DNA of 64,000 nt from Alopecurus myosuroides (Eukaryota > Streptophyta > Magnoliopsida > Poales > Poaceae): assembly GCA_028641055.1 (NCBI GenBank), contig CM054062.1, positions 231,512,696 to 231,576,695 of the forward strand, given 5' to 3'. Positions 44,166 to 56,510 of the stretch are shown piece after piece. The stretch's first letter is position 1; the number at the start of each line of letters is the position of its first letter. The translations under genes were made by a program, and so were the position numbers. The notes under the pieces are model-generated. The model was given only the letters and a program-made list of their open reading frames with translations. It was not told the DNA's origin and searched no databases.

Positions 44166-45058
44166 TAGGGGGGCAGACGGCGATCTCCTGGAAGTGAGAA
44201 GGCTTACGACAGGGTCAACTAGGACTTCCTCCTGGAAGTCCTGCGTAGAAAGGGTTTCGACCCGGGCTTTGTGCACCGGATTACGCAGTTGGTTGCAGGG
44301 GCAGACGACGATCTCCATCAACGGGGAGATGGGTCCCTTCTTTCGAAATTTGCGTGGAGTGCGCCAAGGAGATCCGCTATCCCCACTCCTCTTCAATTAT
44401 GTTGCTGAGGGTCTCTCAGCCATCCTCTCGGCGGCTTGTGCAGCTGGCCACATTCAGGGACTGGTCCCACACCTGGTGCAGGGGGCATCTCCCACCTCTA
44501 ATATGCAGACGACACCATCATCATGATCCAGAATTCGCTGCAAGGGATCGCGCACTTGAAGTTTCTCCTTTTATGTTTCGAGAACATGTCCGGCCTCAAG
44601 ATCAACTTCCACAAAAGTGAGTTCTTCATGTTCGACCAACCCCCGGACGCCCAAGCCGTAGTGGCTAGACAACTGAAGTGCAAGCTAGGCTCCCTGCCGT
44701 TCTCCTACCTTGGATTGCCGATCGCCGATCGTAAGCTTACCATCGAACAATGGTCGTTCTTGGTTCAGAAGCTTGCTGATCGGGTGGAACCCTGGATTGG
44801 ACGATTCCTCTCCTCTGGGGGCAGACTTATTCTTTCCAACTCCTGTCTTGCGTCCCTACCTTCCTTCCTACGCCATGGGTTTGTTTCTGCTGCTGGAAGG
44901 GGTGCATAGCCAGTTTGATGCCCACCGGGCGCGGTTCTTCTGGGAAGGAGCCGGGCCCAAGCGTAAGTACCATATGGTTAACAGGCCCACCGTCTGTCGC
45001 CCTAGGGAGTGTGGCGGACTGGGCATTACCAACTCCAGACATATGAACGTGGCACTTC
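44166..45058 (+). pseudogene. LINE reverse transcriptase fragment
   Basis: Central part of a plant L1-type LINE ORF2. It reads AYDRVN, then a stop in place of tryptophan, DFLLEVLRRKGF, TISINGEMGPFFRNLRGVRQGDPLSPLLF (the template-grip block), a stop directly before the YADD catalytic motif (about 44500-44512), GLKINFHKSE, FSYLGLPI and GGRLILSNS. At least two frameshifts (about 44300 and 44480) and two in-frame stops are present. The N-terminal endonuclease is missing (5' truncation at about 44166). The 3' part is cut off by the Copia LTR at 45059, just after GGLGITNSRHMN. Confidence 0.85.
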
Positions 45059-46716
45059 TGCTTGAAGGGAATATGCCCGAGAGGTAATAATAAAGTGTTT
45101 ATTATGTTATTCCTTGTTTATGATAGATGTTTATTTCTCATGCTAGAATTGTATTAACCGGAAACGTTGATACATGTGTGATTAATAAACAAACCAACGT
45201 TCTTAGTGAAGCCTCTCTTTTAACTAGCCCGTTGATTAAACAGATGATCAAGGTTTCCTGATCATGAACATTGGATGTTGTTGATAACGGGGTCATGTCA
45301 TTAGGAGAATGACATGATGAACTTAAACCCTAACCAAGTATAACAATACGATCAAGTCATTTAGTTTTGTTGTTATGTCTTACATTCGGAGTAACATTAT
45401 TCCTTAGACCATGAGATCATGTTAATCACTAATACCGAAAGAATACTTTGATGACATCAAACGTCACACCGTAAAAGGGTGACTATAAAGGTGGCATTGG
45501 ATATTCATAAAGTGTTAGTTGAAGCTCATAGATCGAGAATGGGATTTGTCCATCCAATATGACGGATAGATATACTCAGGGGCCTCTCGGTGATATCACA
45601 TCGACACCGCTTGCAAGCAAGTGATTTGATCACTAGGATGTTATATCACGGGAACAAGAAAAGAGTACTTGTCGGATAACGAGATCGAACAAGGTATAGT
45701 GGATACCGATGATCGGATCTCGGACAAGTAATATATCGCGAGACAAAGGGAAATCGTTACGACGTTGAAAGGTTCACACGATCACGAGAGTCATCGTTGA
45801 ATATATAGGAGTCATCATGGATTTCCAGATCCCGCTGTTGATTATTGATCGGAGAGGAGTCTCGATCATGTCTAGAATATTCGCGAACCGTAGGGAGACA
45901 CACTTAAGGTTCGATGAAGCGTTAGAGAGGATACGGAATGCCGGAGAATATTTTGGGCAGCTCCGGAATTGTTTCGGGGAAAATTGAAATAGTTCAAGGG
46001 GTTTTTCATCGAATGGTTGTTAACAGAATTAACAAATGGTTCGAGGTGCTGCATGCAAATGTTTGTTAATGGAATTAAAAAATATAAATAAAGAAATAAA
46101 AATGTTTTATTTATTTATTAAAGAAAAACCTTTGGATTTTCCAAGTGGGAAATTAAGGAATTTTGAGTGGGTTTGAGTGGAGCTTCCACTCACATGAAGA
46201 GAGGAAGGGGTGGGGGCACCCATGGCTGGCCGCACCCCCCCTTTGGGCTGCCTCCCCCTCCCCTATAAAAGGAGGGTGAGGGCTCTCTCTTCTCTACACA
46301 CTTGCTCACACATTTTCCCTTCCACCCGCTGCTCCATTCCATGGTCTCCGGCTTGGCGAAGCCCTGACCGTGGGATTCTTCACCACCACCACGCCGTCGT
46401 GCTGCTGGAATTCCGGAGGGATCCTCTACTTCCGCAACCCGCTGGAACGAGGGAACGGAAGTCTTCATCAAGCTGAACGTGTGACCGATTACGGAGGCAC
46501 CGCCGAATTGCGGTGCTCTTCTTCTCGCTCGGGATCGGCGTGAGAACGACTACGCCAACAACGAGATCTTTTCTCGTACCACTTAGAGTCTTCGAGGGTA
46601 TGTTATCTCAAGACTCTCTTTCTCCCCGTTGCCTTTCATCTCATAGATTAGATCTTGTCCATTTGGGTTTATCGCGTGTAGGAAATTTTTTGTTTTCTAT
46701 GCTACGTTCCCCTTCA
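45059..46716 (+). repeat. 5' LTR of Angela-like Copia
   Basis: 1658 bp from TGCTTGAAGGG to CCCTTCA. It contains the family's phrases for U3 (ggacattggatgttgttgataac-like), a TATA box at 46264 and a GC-rich R/U5 region. Small ORFs inside (for example 46190-46471 on the minus strand) are not genes. Confidence 0.85.
46264..46270 (+). promoter_or_regulatory. LTR TATA box (Angela-like)
   Basis: TATAAAA within ccctataaaaggagggtg, preceded by a C-rich stretch and followed about 30 bases on by a pyrimidine-rich start region (ctctctcttctctac). Confidence 0.75.
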
Positions 46717-46717
46717 G

Positions 46718-46730
46718 TGGTATCAGAGCC
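46718..46730 (+). other. Primer binding site (initiator tRNA-Met)
   Basis: TGGTATCAGAGCC begins one base after the LTR end and is the exact standard plant site. Confidence 0.9.
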
Positions 46731-47888
46731 GGATCTATGCGTAGATGAATTGTACGGGTAGAACACATAGAGTATGTGGGCGTTGATGATCATGGTTTTG
46801 TCTCTTTGAGTATTTTATGATCTTTGTGGCATAGTAGGATGAATCTGCCCCGGACTAAGTTTACGTGTACCATGTACGCGAGAATTGTCTCACTTGTGAC
46901 TGAGGGGGTGTCCGTTTCTCCTACTATAGTTAAGATCTAATCTACAAAGGGTTGTTAAAAATATGTTTTATCAACGTTGTGATTCTTGTATGTAGGTATG
47001 AACGGTTCTATCCTTGTAAGCCCAAAGCCACGTAAAATATGCAAAAATAAATTAGAGGCGTCTAACTTGTTTTTGCAGGGCATGTGATGTGATATGGTCA
47101 GTGTTACAAACGTTATGTATGAGATGATATCTTTTGTAAATTATTGACATACCGGCTGGAGCCATATGGTTGTCTTATTTTTATGGCCTGCGTGATGTAT
47201 GTCATATCCATGTGATATGTTGTAATGGACAATCAAGATGGAGGTGCCACGGACCTTGGTGCCACGCCGGTGGAATGATGGAGATCATACCATGATGCAC
47301 AAGATGGAGATCAAGTGCAAGAAGGACCATATCATATCACATTATCCATGCATGTGATGTTTATCCTTTTATGCATCTTATTTTGCTTAGATCGCGACGG
47401 TAGCATTATAAGATGATCCCTCTCACTTAATATCAAGATAATAATGTGTTCTTCCTTAAGTATGCACCGTTAAGAAAGTTCGTCATTTCGAGACACCACG
47501 TGATGATCGGGTGTGATAGACTCAACGTTCGCATATAACGGGTGTTTTCAAGCCTAGCATGTACAGACATGGCCTTGAAACACATGCAATACAACGGTTC
47601 TACTTGGCGAGCCTAGCATGTACAAACATGGCCTCGGAACACGTAACCGAAAGGTAAAGCATGAGTCATATGAATGATATGATGAACATGTTGATGTTCG
47701 CCTTTGCAACTACACCGTCTCACGTGATGATCGGTTTCGGTGTAGTGAATTTGGTTCATGTAATCACTAAAGACAACTAAGAGGGATGTTGTTTTTTAGT
47801 GGGAGTTCATGGGATAATTTTAGAATTAACTTGAACTTAATTTATCATAAACATAGTCTAAATAGTCTTTGCAAATATGTTGTAGATC
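46731..47888 (+). other. Untranslated leader of Angela-like Copia
   Basis: About 1.16 kb between the primer site and the gag ATG. It has no long frame. Two similar phrases (agcctagcatgtacaracatggcct, about 47552 and 47611) show a local duplication of about 60 bp. Long leaders of this kind are usual for the BARE1 group. Confidence 0.7.
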
Positions 47889-50154
47889 ATGGCACCACCT
47901 ACCTTCAATGTCAATATGTTCATGGACAAAGAGAAATTAGCGAACAATGAAGCAACTTTACCAACTGGGCACTTAACCTGAGGATTCTCCTCACCGCCTG
48001 CAAGAAACTCTATGTGCTTGATGCACCTATAGGTGACCAGCCCGCTAATGATGCTTCTGATGAAGATAAAAATGTTTATCTGACTCAACAAGAAGACCAC
48101 AGTATAGTTCACTGCGGCATCCTCTATGGATTAGAGCCAGAGCTGCGAAAACGTTTCGAGAACAGCACTGCTTATGCCACAATGGGAGAATTGAAAAAGA
48201 TTTTCGATACCCATGCCGCAGTTGAGAGTTATGACGCTTCAGAAAAGTTCTTTAGCTGCATGGTGGAAGAGAACAGCTCCGTTAGTGAGCACGTACTCAA
48301 AATGTCTGCGTACGCTGCTAAGCTCATAGCCTTGGGAATATCGACTCCCATTGAGCTAGGGATACATCGTGTTCTCCAATCTCTGCCACCTAGTTACAAG
48401 AACTTCGTGATGAACTATAATATGCAGAGCATGAAGAAGTCTCTTCCTGAGCTTCTCTCGATGCTTAAAACTGCTGAAGTGGAGATCAAGAAAGAACATC
48501 AAGTGTTGATGATCAATAAGACCACTAGTTTCAAGAAAGGCAAGAAAGGCAAGCCAAGGGTAAACTTCAAGAAGGGTGGCAAATCTGTTGCTACTGCTGA
48601 GAAGAAAACCAGGCATGGCCCTAAGCCTGAGACTGAGTGTTTCTATTGCAAGGGTACTGGCCACTAGAAGCGCAATTGCCCCAAGTATCTGGCAGATCAG
48701 AAGGCCGGCAAAGTGAACAAAGGTATATATGATATACTTGTTATTGATGTGTACCTTACTAGTACTCGCAGTAGCACCTGGGTATTTGATACTGGTTCGG
48801 TTGCTCACATATGTAACTCGAAACAGGAGCTGCAGAATAAGCGACCACTAGCAAAGGATGAGGTGACGATGCGCGTCGGCAATGGATCAAGAGTTGACGT
48901 GATCGCCGTCGGGACGCTACCTCTACGTCTACCATCGGGATTAGTTATAAACCTCAATAAATGTTATTTGGTGCCCGCATTAAGCATGAATATCGTTTCT
49001 GGATCTTGCTTAATGCGGGAAGGTTATTCCTTTAAGTCCGAGAACAATGGTTGTTCGATTTATATGAATAATATCTTTTATGGTCATGCACCTGAGAAGA
49101 ATGGTTTATTTCTGTTGAATCTTGATAATGTTGATACACATATTCACAATGTGAATGCCAAAAGAATTAAGTTAAATGATGATATTGCTACTTATATGTG
49201 GCATTGCCGCTTAGGTCATATTGGTGTTAAACGCATGAAGAAGCTCCATTCTGATGGACTCTTAGAATCACTTGATTATGAATCATTTGAAACATGTGAA
49301 CCATGCCTTATGGGCAAGATGACTAAAACCCCGTTTTCTGGATCTATGGAACGGGCGACAGACTTACTGGAAATCATACATACTGATGTATGTGGACCAA
49401 TGAGTGTATCGGCGTGCGGTGGATATCGTTATTTTGTCACTTTCACAGATGATTTGAGTAGATATGGGTATATTTACTTAATGAAACACAAATCTAAAAC
49501 GTTTGAAAAGTTCAAAGAATTTCAGTGTGAAGTTGAAAATCATCGTAACAGAAAGATTAAATTTCTACGGTATGATCGTGGAGGTGAATATCTAAGTTAC
49601 GAGTTTGGCATGCATATGAAACAATGTGGAATAGTTTCACAACTCACACCTGCCGGAACACCACAGCGTAATGGTGTTTCCGAACGTCGTAATCGTACTT
49701 TATTAGATATGGTTTGATCTATGATGTCTCTTACAGATTTGCCACTATCGTTTTGGGGTTATGCACTAGAGACCGCTGCATTCACTTTAAATAGGGCACC
49801 ATCTAAATCCGTTGAAACGACACCGTATGAATTATGGTTTGGAAACAAACCTAAGCTGTCATTTCTAAAAGTTTGGGGATGCGATGTTTATGTGAAGAAG
49901 CTTCAACCTGATAAACTCGAACCCAAAGCGGAAAAATGCGTCTTCATAGGATACCCTAAAGAAACAATAGGGTACACCTTCTATCACAGATCCGAAGGCA
50001 AGATTTTTGTTGCCAAGAATGGATCCTTTTTGGAGAAGGGTTTTCTCTCGAAAGGTGTGAATAGTAGGAAGGTAGAACTCGACGAGGTTATTGAACCTTC
50101 TCTTCTTCGAATGGCGAGTAGCGCAGCGCCGGAAGTTGTTCCGGAGCCGACACC
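47889..50154 (+). pseudogene. Copia gag-protease-integrase polyprotein, disrupted
   Basis: Starts MAPPTFNVNMF at 47889. A frameshift near 47950 leads into the frame that then runs 48014-50154. It contains the gag region (GLEPELRKRFENSTAYATM), the zinc knuckle CFYCKGTGH with a TAG stop replacing the next residue (48665), the aspartic protease VFDTGS (about 48785-48802), the integrase HHCC finger (WHCRLGH and CEPC), and the integrase DDE residues in HTDVCGP, FTDDLS and SERRN. A second stop (TGA, 49715) follows in the same frame, and the frame resumes to VWGCDVYVK, a typical post-integrase block. It ends at an inserted LTR, so RT and RNase H are cut away. Confidence 0.88.
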
Positions 50155-51692
50155 TGTAACATCCCAGTGTTTGGGAAGTTATAAGGATCTAAATTTAATA
50201 TGTGCATTTGCAAAGCATGCATCGAAAAGTACGGGAAATTTTGGCGCGAAAGTTTAAACAACCAAAGTGACCAATGTTTCACTTGACATGATGAAATAGG
50301 ACTAGATCATCTGGTCAAGAGTACAATTGGAGTGATCTTTATAAGAAGTATCTTAAGAAACCAAATCATCTGGTTACACAAACCATAATTGGTTGTGACC
50401 AACATTAACTTTTAACAAGCCTAACCTCAAGTCTGTAAGTGATTTGAGAGAAATCAACTAGGTATCTCGAACTCGAAGAGGGGAGTATCCCAAAACCCAG
50501 TTGATGATCTTACTTCTGCAAGTTAGTCATGAATAACTGGAGGATCTCATCAGTAATGAAGGATGAACCTGAACGAGGGAACAAACCTTCTTAAACCAAT
50601 ACTAAACCCTGATCACTGTCTGTGATCTTTCCAAACTCTTGTCCACATTCCTGCATGACCAAGGTTACAAGAGAAGCAAACCATGAGGGAGCTAAGATCA
50701 GGAGACACAAACTGAGGGGTGTGAAATCCTGGTGTTCGGTGTCATACAAGAATAATTTGAGTACAAGACCTGATCAATCTTGTAAGCAGATTATTTCTGA
50801 GGGCATTAAACACTTGAGTTTCATTAGGTTAAGTTATACAAGAACAAACTGGTAATTTACTCTGAGACATCATTAGACGAGAAGTAGCAATTGGAGACTT
50901 ACTCGCAAATACTAGACCCTGGAGTGATCGAGGTTTCATCGATATTTCAGTGAAGAGAGAGAGACCGAGATTAGAAGAGAGTGAAATTTCGACATGCCCT
51001 CTGGTGTTATTGGATCGAAGGGATTCACTTCAACATTAGAAACAAAATAATGTTTGTAACTGGAATTTGAGTTTAAATTGAATAATTTGATAATTGGAAT
51101 AATTTGATAATTAAATAATTTTGAAACATTTAATAATTAAATCCTAATTCAATTCAAACTCATTATTTGAAGCTATTAATAGAAAACAATAAGTTTTATT
51201 AATAATAACACAATTTTACAAAGTTATTACAAATTACAATAAATATAAAAGATAAGTAGAATTACAAATGAAAATTACAAAGGAACAAATACAAAAAGAA
51301 ATTCCTAATCTAATTCTTGCAAATCTTCAAGTCTTCTATTAATCTTCTGATCCTGCAAAATAAACGAGAAGAAAATAAAGAAAAGGAAAAAAATAGGATT
51401 AGTGGGGGTTAGTACTCTCAGCTTGGCAGTGAGGTGCACTGCTAATCACATCATCGAGTTTAGGCTTAGACAAGTTAAGCATCTGTTCAAATCAGAAAAA
51501 AATATCCCAATATATCTCATTGGCCAAGTCATCAAAGTATCAGGATTACAAGTGTCAAGTCCAAAAATAAGTGTAGCACCAGGATAAGACCAAGTGCAAA
51601 CCGAGCCTATCTCCCAGGAAATATCTTCTCAGCTAGCACACAAGCACACAGCACACTCACCAGCACCCTTTGATGCTGTCAAGACCCCTGCT

Positions 51693-51708
51693 GTGGTATA
51701 AATACCAC
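51693..51708 (+). promoter_or_regulatory. LTR TATA box inside a palindrome
   Basis: gtggtataaataccac is a near-perfect palindrome containing TATAAATA (51697-51704). The same box is at 59874-59881 in LTR2. A downstream atcacaccacacttttt segment fits a transcription start region. Confidence 0.6.
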
Positions 51709-53129
51709 ATCATCCGCAAGGGGAGGGGATCACACCACACTTTTTCCTATTCACAGCTCGAGCTGCACAGCTCCAGCAAGAACAGCAAGAACAACCACCA
51801 GGAAACCACAACACCACAACTCAATTCATCCAACAAAGATCTATGAGATCATAGATCCAGTAAGATAGCAACAAGGCTAAGCCACAAGCTGGGGTAGTAT
51901 ACCTGGAGCAAGGCAAAGCAAGGCCAAGCCTGAAGCCAAAGGATCAAGAGAGCTGGAACTGCAGGGAGGAAGGCCAACAAGGAAACAACACCAACCAGCA
52001 CCAGATCCACAAGTTCTCAACACAATCCTGCATCAACACTTAACAGGTGGATCTCTACACACCACTTAGCAAGAAATTGCTATGCTATGCACAGAGAGGG
52101 GCTGGGATTTATTTCCCTCAGTCTAGCATAGTGTTGCTATGCTAATCTCATCACAGGGGTTTAAAAAACAAGTATAATATCTGTTCTTATCTTAAGAAAA
52201 TTGCCTCAGAACAACATCATTGGCCTAAGGGCAATTCAACAAGCATTAATCTGTTCTTATCAGATATAATAACCAAACAATCTATAGTATAGTTGCTGGG
52301 CACCAGAACCATCAAGATTGGTACCTCAAACACAACTCACCAATCCAGATATTTCTTACAAAAACAAGAGGGACATGGTGGCACATCCTCTGAACCCTAA
52401 GGTTCAGAGTAGCACCCACCAGATGGCATATAGAGATGCCCAATAATTAACCAACATCACAGATTAGCATTTAGCTCAAGCACAGTATCTGTTCTTAAAT
52501 AAAACTAGGGCCTCAGACTTTTGCATCACAGGCTAGGGGCACCAAGATCAAGTAAATCATGTTCTTATCAAATTAAATAGCTACCTGGAGCACAAATCCT
52601 AAGCAAATGGACTAAGACAAAGTTCCAATTTGCATACACAACTGTTGCTGGGCACTAGTCCATTGGAGCAGTACCTCAACACAACTATATATGAACAGCC
52701 TAGTAGTAAAAGGGAATGACAAAATGATGGCATATTCTCTGAATCAAAAATTCAGAGTAATACCTATCGATATACAGCACACCCATAGAAAGTTTGGAAG
52801 CCACACATGATGGTGGGCTCTGTTCAACAGATACCCAGTCAAGGGGATTCATCACAGAAGGATATCCAAAGGAAATTATTCCACAGCAATGGCTGGGAGT
52901 AAATCCCAGACCATTTCTGCACCACCAGCACGAAGGGGATACCCACAAAAATTCCACAAGTATAGTGCATCAGTTAGAGGATCCCTAGGAGCATAACAAT
53001 ACATCCTAGCATACATATCTCAAATTCATCACAGAGAATAACAAATTCTCAATAGTCTCTGTGTCAAGAAATCAAAGGGAAAATTCCCACAGCTCAATTA
53101 ATTCATCCACGACCTCCTAAAGGTTTTAT

Positions 53130-53760
53130 TGGGTCATGGCATGAACACTGGCACGAAGGCCAGGCTCGAGAGCAAACGGGGAAGGAGAAATCGGGAAGAG
53201 AGAGAGAGAGGTCAGGGGGCAGAGGGAGAGGAGCACTTACAGGTGGTCACCTTCGTGGTGACCACGGCCAATTGGTGGAGCGAAGCACAGAGGCGAGCCA
53301 CGGTTGCCCAGAAGGCCGTCCCGGCGGCGGCGCATCGACACCGCAACCATCCGCAACCACAGCCACCGTGGAGAAGCAGCAGCAGCAGCTCCGTCTCCAA
53401 GAGCATCCAGGAGTCACGTCGAGGAGCTACAGCCACCGGAGAGGGAAGGAGCACCCCGGGTACCTAACCCTAGGGTTAGGGCTAGAGGATCTCCACGGGA
53501 GCCGCCACGGGAGAAAACCAGATCGAGGTAGAGAACGGGGTAGAGGGCGAGGTGGTGCATCGTTGGCGTCCATCCACGACGGCGGGGTAGCCGGAGGGAG
53601 TCGGGAGAATCGCCGGGGGTGGGAGGTGATTTCAATCGCCTCTGCGTCGCCTCACGCAGAGGGGAAAGGTGAAGGAGGAGAAGGGGGGATCGAGTGTGGG
53701 GGGTGGCCACCTGCTCGGGTTACCCGAGTGGGTTTGACCCAACCCACTGGTGGGTTGGCC
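53130..53760 (-). other. GC-rich, gene-like block within the LTR, antisense
   Basis: About 630 bases with a sharp GC rise. On the minus strand it reads like a plant 5' exon: a CT-rich leader (ccccccttctcctccttcac), CGG/CCG-rich coding-like sequence and a ccctaaccctaggg phrase. Frames are open on both strands (up to 178 codons plus-strand, 98 minus-strand) but none shows a domain. It recurs in LTR2 at 61307-61888. Either a captured gene fragment or normal U3/R composition of this family. Confidence 0.4.
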
Positions 53761-56498
53761 CACCAGTCAGCCTGGGGGCTAGTTGGTCTTTTGACCATTT
53801 TTCTTTAAAGAAAAATAATAGAAATAAAATCATATCAATAAAAAAATCATCAAAAACTAGAGAAATTAGAATTAAATAAGATCTTAAATAAATCCACCAT
53901 TATAAATCCTCTAATACCCTAATAGTATAAATTAAATGATATAATACCTATTTTACCTTAAACTTATGAATTTAAAATAAATTATGATAAAATAGATAAC
54001 ACTACTAAATGGTTGAAGAATAATGTTATTCTTAAAATCTTTGTTATAAATACCAACTTATAAAACTTTAATTCCTTATCCTTTTATAAATTTGTCTATC
54101 TCCTGATTTATCCTAGAAAAATAAGAAAATCAACATAAAAAAAGTTAATAAAGGAATGGAAAATAATATATTCTTTAAGCCTTTAAATCTAAAATTATTC
54201 AAATCAATTTAGTACTTAATAATTAAATCTTAATCATTTAAAGTGCCCTCATTTTAAACACTTATTGCACATCATTTAATTATACTTTTTTGATGTTTAA
54301 AACCTTATCTAGAGAAATGAATATAACTTCATTTTATTATTTGAGGATTGCAATTAATATCTTCAAAAGAATTTAATTCATAAATGCAATTCTTACTTAA
54401 TAAAAGATAATCACTGGTTAAACTTAAAACCTTAGGATATGATTTAATTGGGTATTACAAGAAATTCCATTTTACTTAAGTAATACTTCCACAGGAACAA
54501 TTTTTTCCAAATCTTAACAAACTATGTGTGTTTTCCTTAAAACAGTATCCTTATTATTTTATCATCTTATTACCTGCATAAAAGTGAACATTACTCAATT
54601 CCTTAGTGCATAACATTTTGCAATGTTTCCAACTAAAAATATGAGTTAGAACCCTGAGCAACTAATGAATCAACTAAACTCATTGGCATTAGCTCTACAC
54701 TTTCAAGCATATAATAAAATGTGTCTGTGATCTATTCAATAGTTATTTTCCATGTGTTGTTATTTTGTTATTTAACCAAGTAATAACCACTTCTACTTAA
54801 AAATGATAACAATTGTTTGCTAAGTAAAAGTGAAACACGTGTAAGTTTAAAACCAGTAATAACAACATCACCACAAATAAACCAAACAAAACTCATAAGA
54901 TTAAGTTATCACATCAACTATAGCTTACACTTGTAAGCTGGGGTATTTTCCAGGGTGTTTCACGATTGCATCTCATTATTATGCATGTATCATGTTGCCA
55001 GTGTTTCTGTAGTCCTTACCGGGACTACTTTGCTATCTTCCAGATGTTGGGATTTCTCTACGCGACCCTCGAACCCCGAAGACCTGGATTATTATTGTTA
55101 TTTCAATCTCAGGCAAGTTCATCACTTGCTCATATCCTTTGCACTATCTCATAACAAACTACTTGCAAAAACCCTATCGTATTATCACCTACTCTCAAAA
55201 GAATGCATGATCCTATTTTTATAATAACATGACTACTTGAATGACTACCCGAGTGGTAGTGTTCTATATGGTGGGCGGATGGAACCATGGTAAGATGAAT
55301 AGGTCAAAGGAAGGTTCCATCTGCATGGGAACATATTACCTAGGAATTAATCACAAATGCCGTCAGAACTCGGTGCGCCGTAAATTCGCGTTGACCATGG
55401 ATCTTCTATGGGGGGTGTAAGTCAGCCGTGATACTTTTCTCATTCGCATGTCAACGGACTGCCAGAGACGTACGCTGTAGGTCTTGCGAGACTACATGCA
55501 CATGGGTGGGAGCCCTTACGTCCCACGGGCTCTGGGGTCTATGAGTGTCTGCTAGGGGCGCGTAGATCTCCATCGTGAGGGGTGGAATCAGGCGTTCAAC
55601 CTGCTGGCAGAAATGGGTGGGCATGCGTTGTGCGGAGAAGCACGGTTTGGCTTGGACCAACAACCGGGCCCCACACCTGAGTGGGACTGGACAGGAATGT
55701 ACACCTGGTTGTGCAACATGGTCTTGGTCGTCCATGGGTAAAGTAATGCACCTCTGCAGAGTGTAAAAGGATGTGGCATGTTACCCCCTGTTCCGGGAAG
55801 GAACTGCGAACGCTACAGGAAAGGCAACTCCATGAAGTTCTAGCTCCTGTGATGGTCTGGCGGGCATAGTTTTCAGAATTAAAAGCAACCTCTTGAAGAA
55901 AGTTTTACAAAACCTTGCATTAGCTTATGACTCTTTCGAGTCTAAAGCTGTAGTTAGTGCATCAAACCACCCACTATATATCATGAACTTGCTGAGTAAC
56001 GCTCGTTACTCATTCATTCCCGTTTGACCCCCTGCTTAGAATTGAAGCCCTATTGAAGTCGTCATCGTGAAGCCATCACTACCTCATGAGGCTAGGTGGA
56101 GTGATCTACTACTTAGTCAGTAAAGCATCGTCATCAACAACGCTGGTGGAGGAGAAGCTATCAAGATGTAGGTAGAGACCATTTTTGGACTTAGCAGTTA
56201 TAAGCCATAGATTAGGGCTGACATCAGCCGTAGTGGATTAGTTCTGAGCTAGAGTTCTTCTCTGGCTTGGAGCTTCGAATTGCTTCTTCTGATGTTTCAT
56301 TTGCATGAGATCTTCTTGATTCATCAAAGAGATTCTCAAGATTTTGTAATGAAGTTTGTATCCTATAGTTTGCCTGGTCCCGCTGTGTTTCTGTTGTACC
56401 ACTCTGAGAGATGTAATATTCACGGATAAGTCCTTCTGTGAGTATTATGTCACCGACTTGCGCACTACACATGCAGTGGTGTGCTGGGTCACCACAGA

Positions 56499-56510
56499 TG
56501 GTATCAGAGC
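56499..56510 (+). other. Primer binding site (initiator tRNA-Met)
   Basis: TGGTATCAGAGC starts two bases after the LTR1 end (caccaca, then ga). Exact match to the standard site; fixes the LTR1 boundary. Confidence 0.9.

Larger units (their letters stand above)
45059..50154 (+). mobile_element. Angela/BARE1-like Copia element, 5' portion
   Basis: 5' LTR (45059-46716), initiator tRNA-Met primer site, a leader of about 1.17 kb, then gag-protease-integrase to 50154, where another LTR element inserted. Its reverse transcriptase, RNase H and 3' LTR would lie beyond the right edge of the window. The LTR phrase gggaatatgcccgagaggtaataat, the ggtatcagagccggatc leader start and the gag/integrase residues mark the Angela/BARE1/WIS group. 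It inserted into the LINE fragment after acttc (45054-45058). Confidence 0.85.
50155..56496 (+). repeat. 5' LTR, 6.3 kb
   Basis: Unusually long LTR. In order: AT-rich start; TATA box at 51697; two diverged copies of a module of about 350 bp starting gttgctgggcac (52292 and 52644), each with a ctctgaa...ttcagag hairpin; a GC-rich block (53130-53760); a long AT-rich stretch (53800-54900); and a moderately GC-rich end. The many small ORFs are shared with LTR2 but show no domains. Confidence 0.82.

Noticed and set aside
53459..53480. Telomere-like ctaaccctagggttag sequence.
   Set aside because: Only one inverted pair of the plant telomere motif, within an LTR; no array.
53212..53808. Paired ORFs of 80-178 codons in LTR1, repeated in LTR2.
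   Set aside because: Shared because LTRs are copies of each other; overlapping frames on both strands with no domain.
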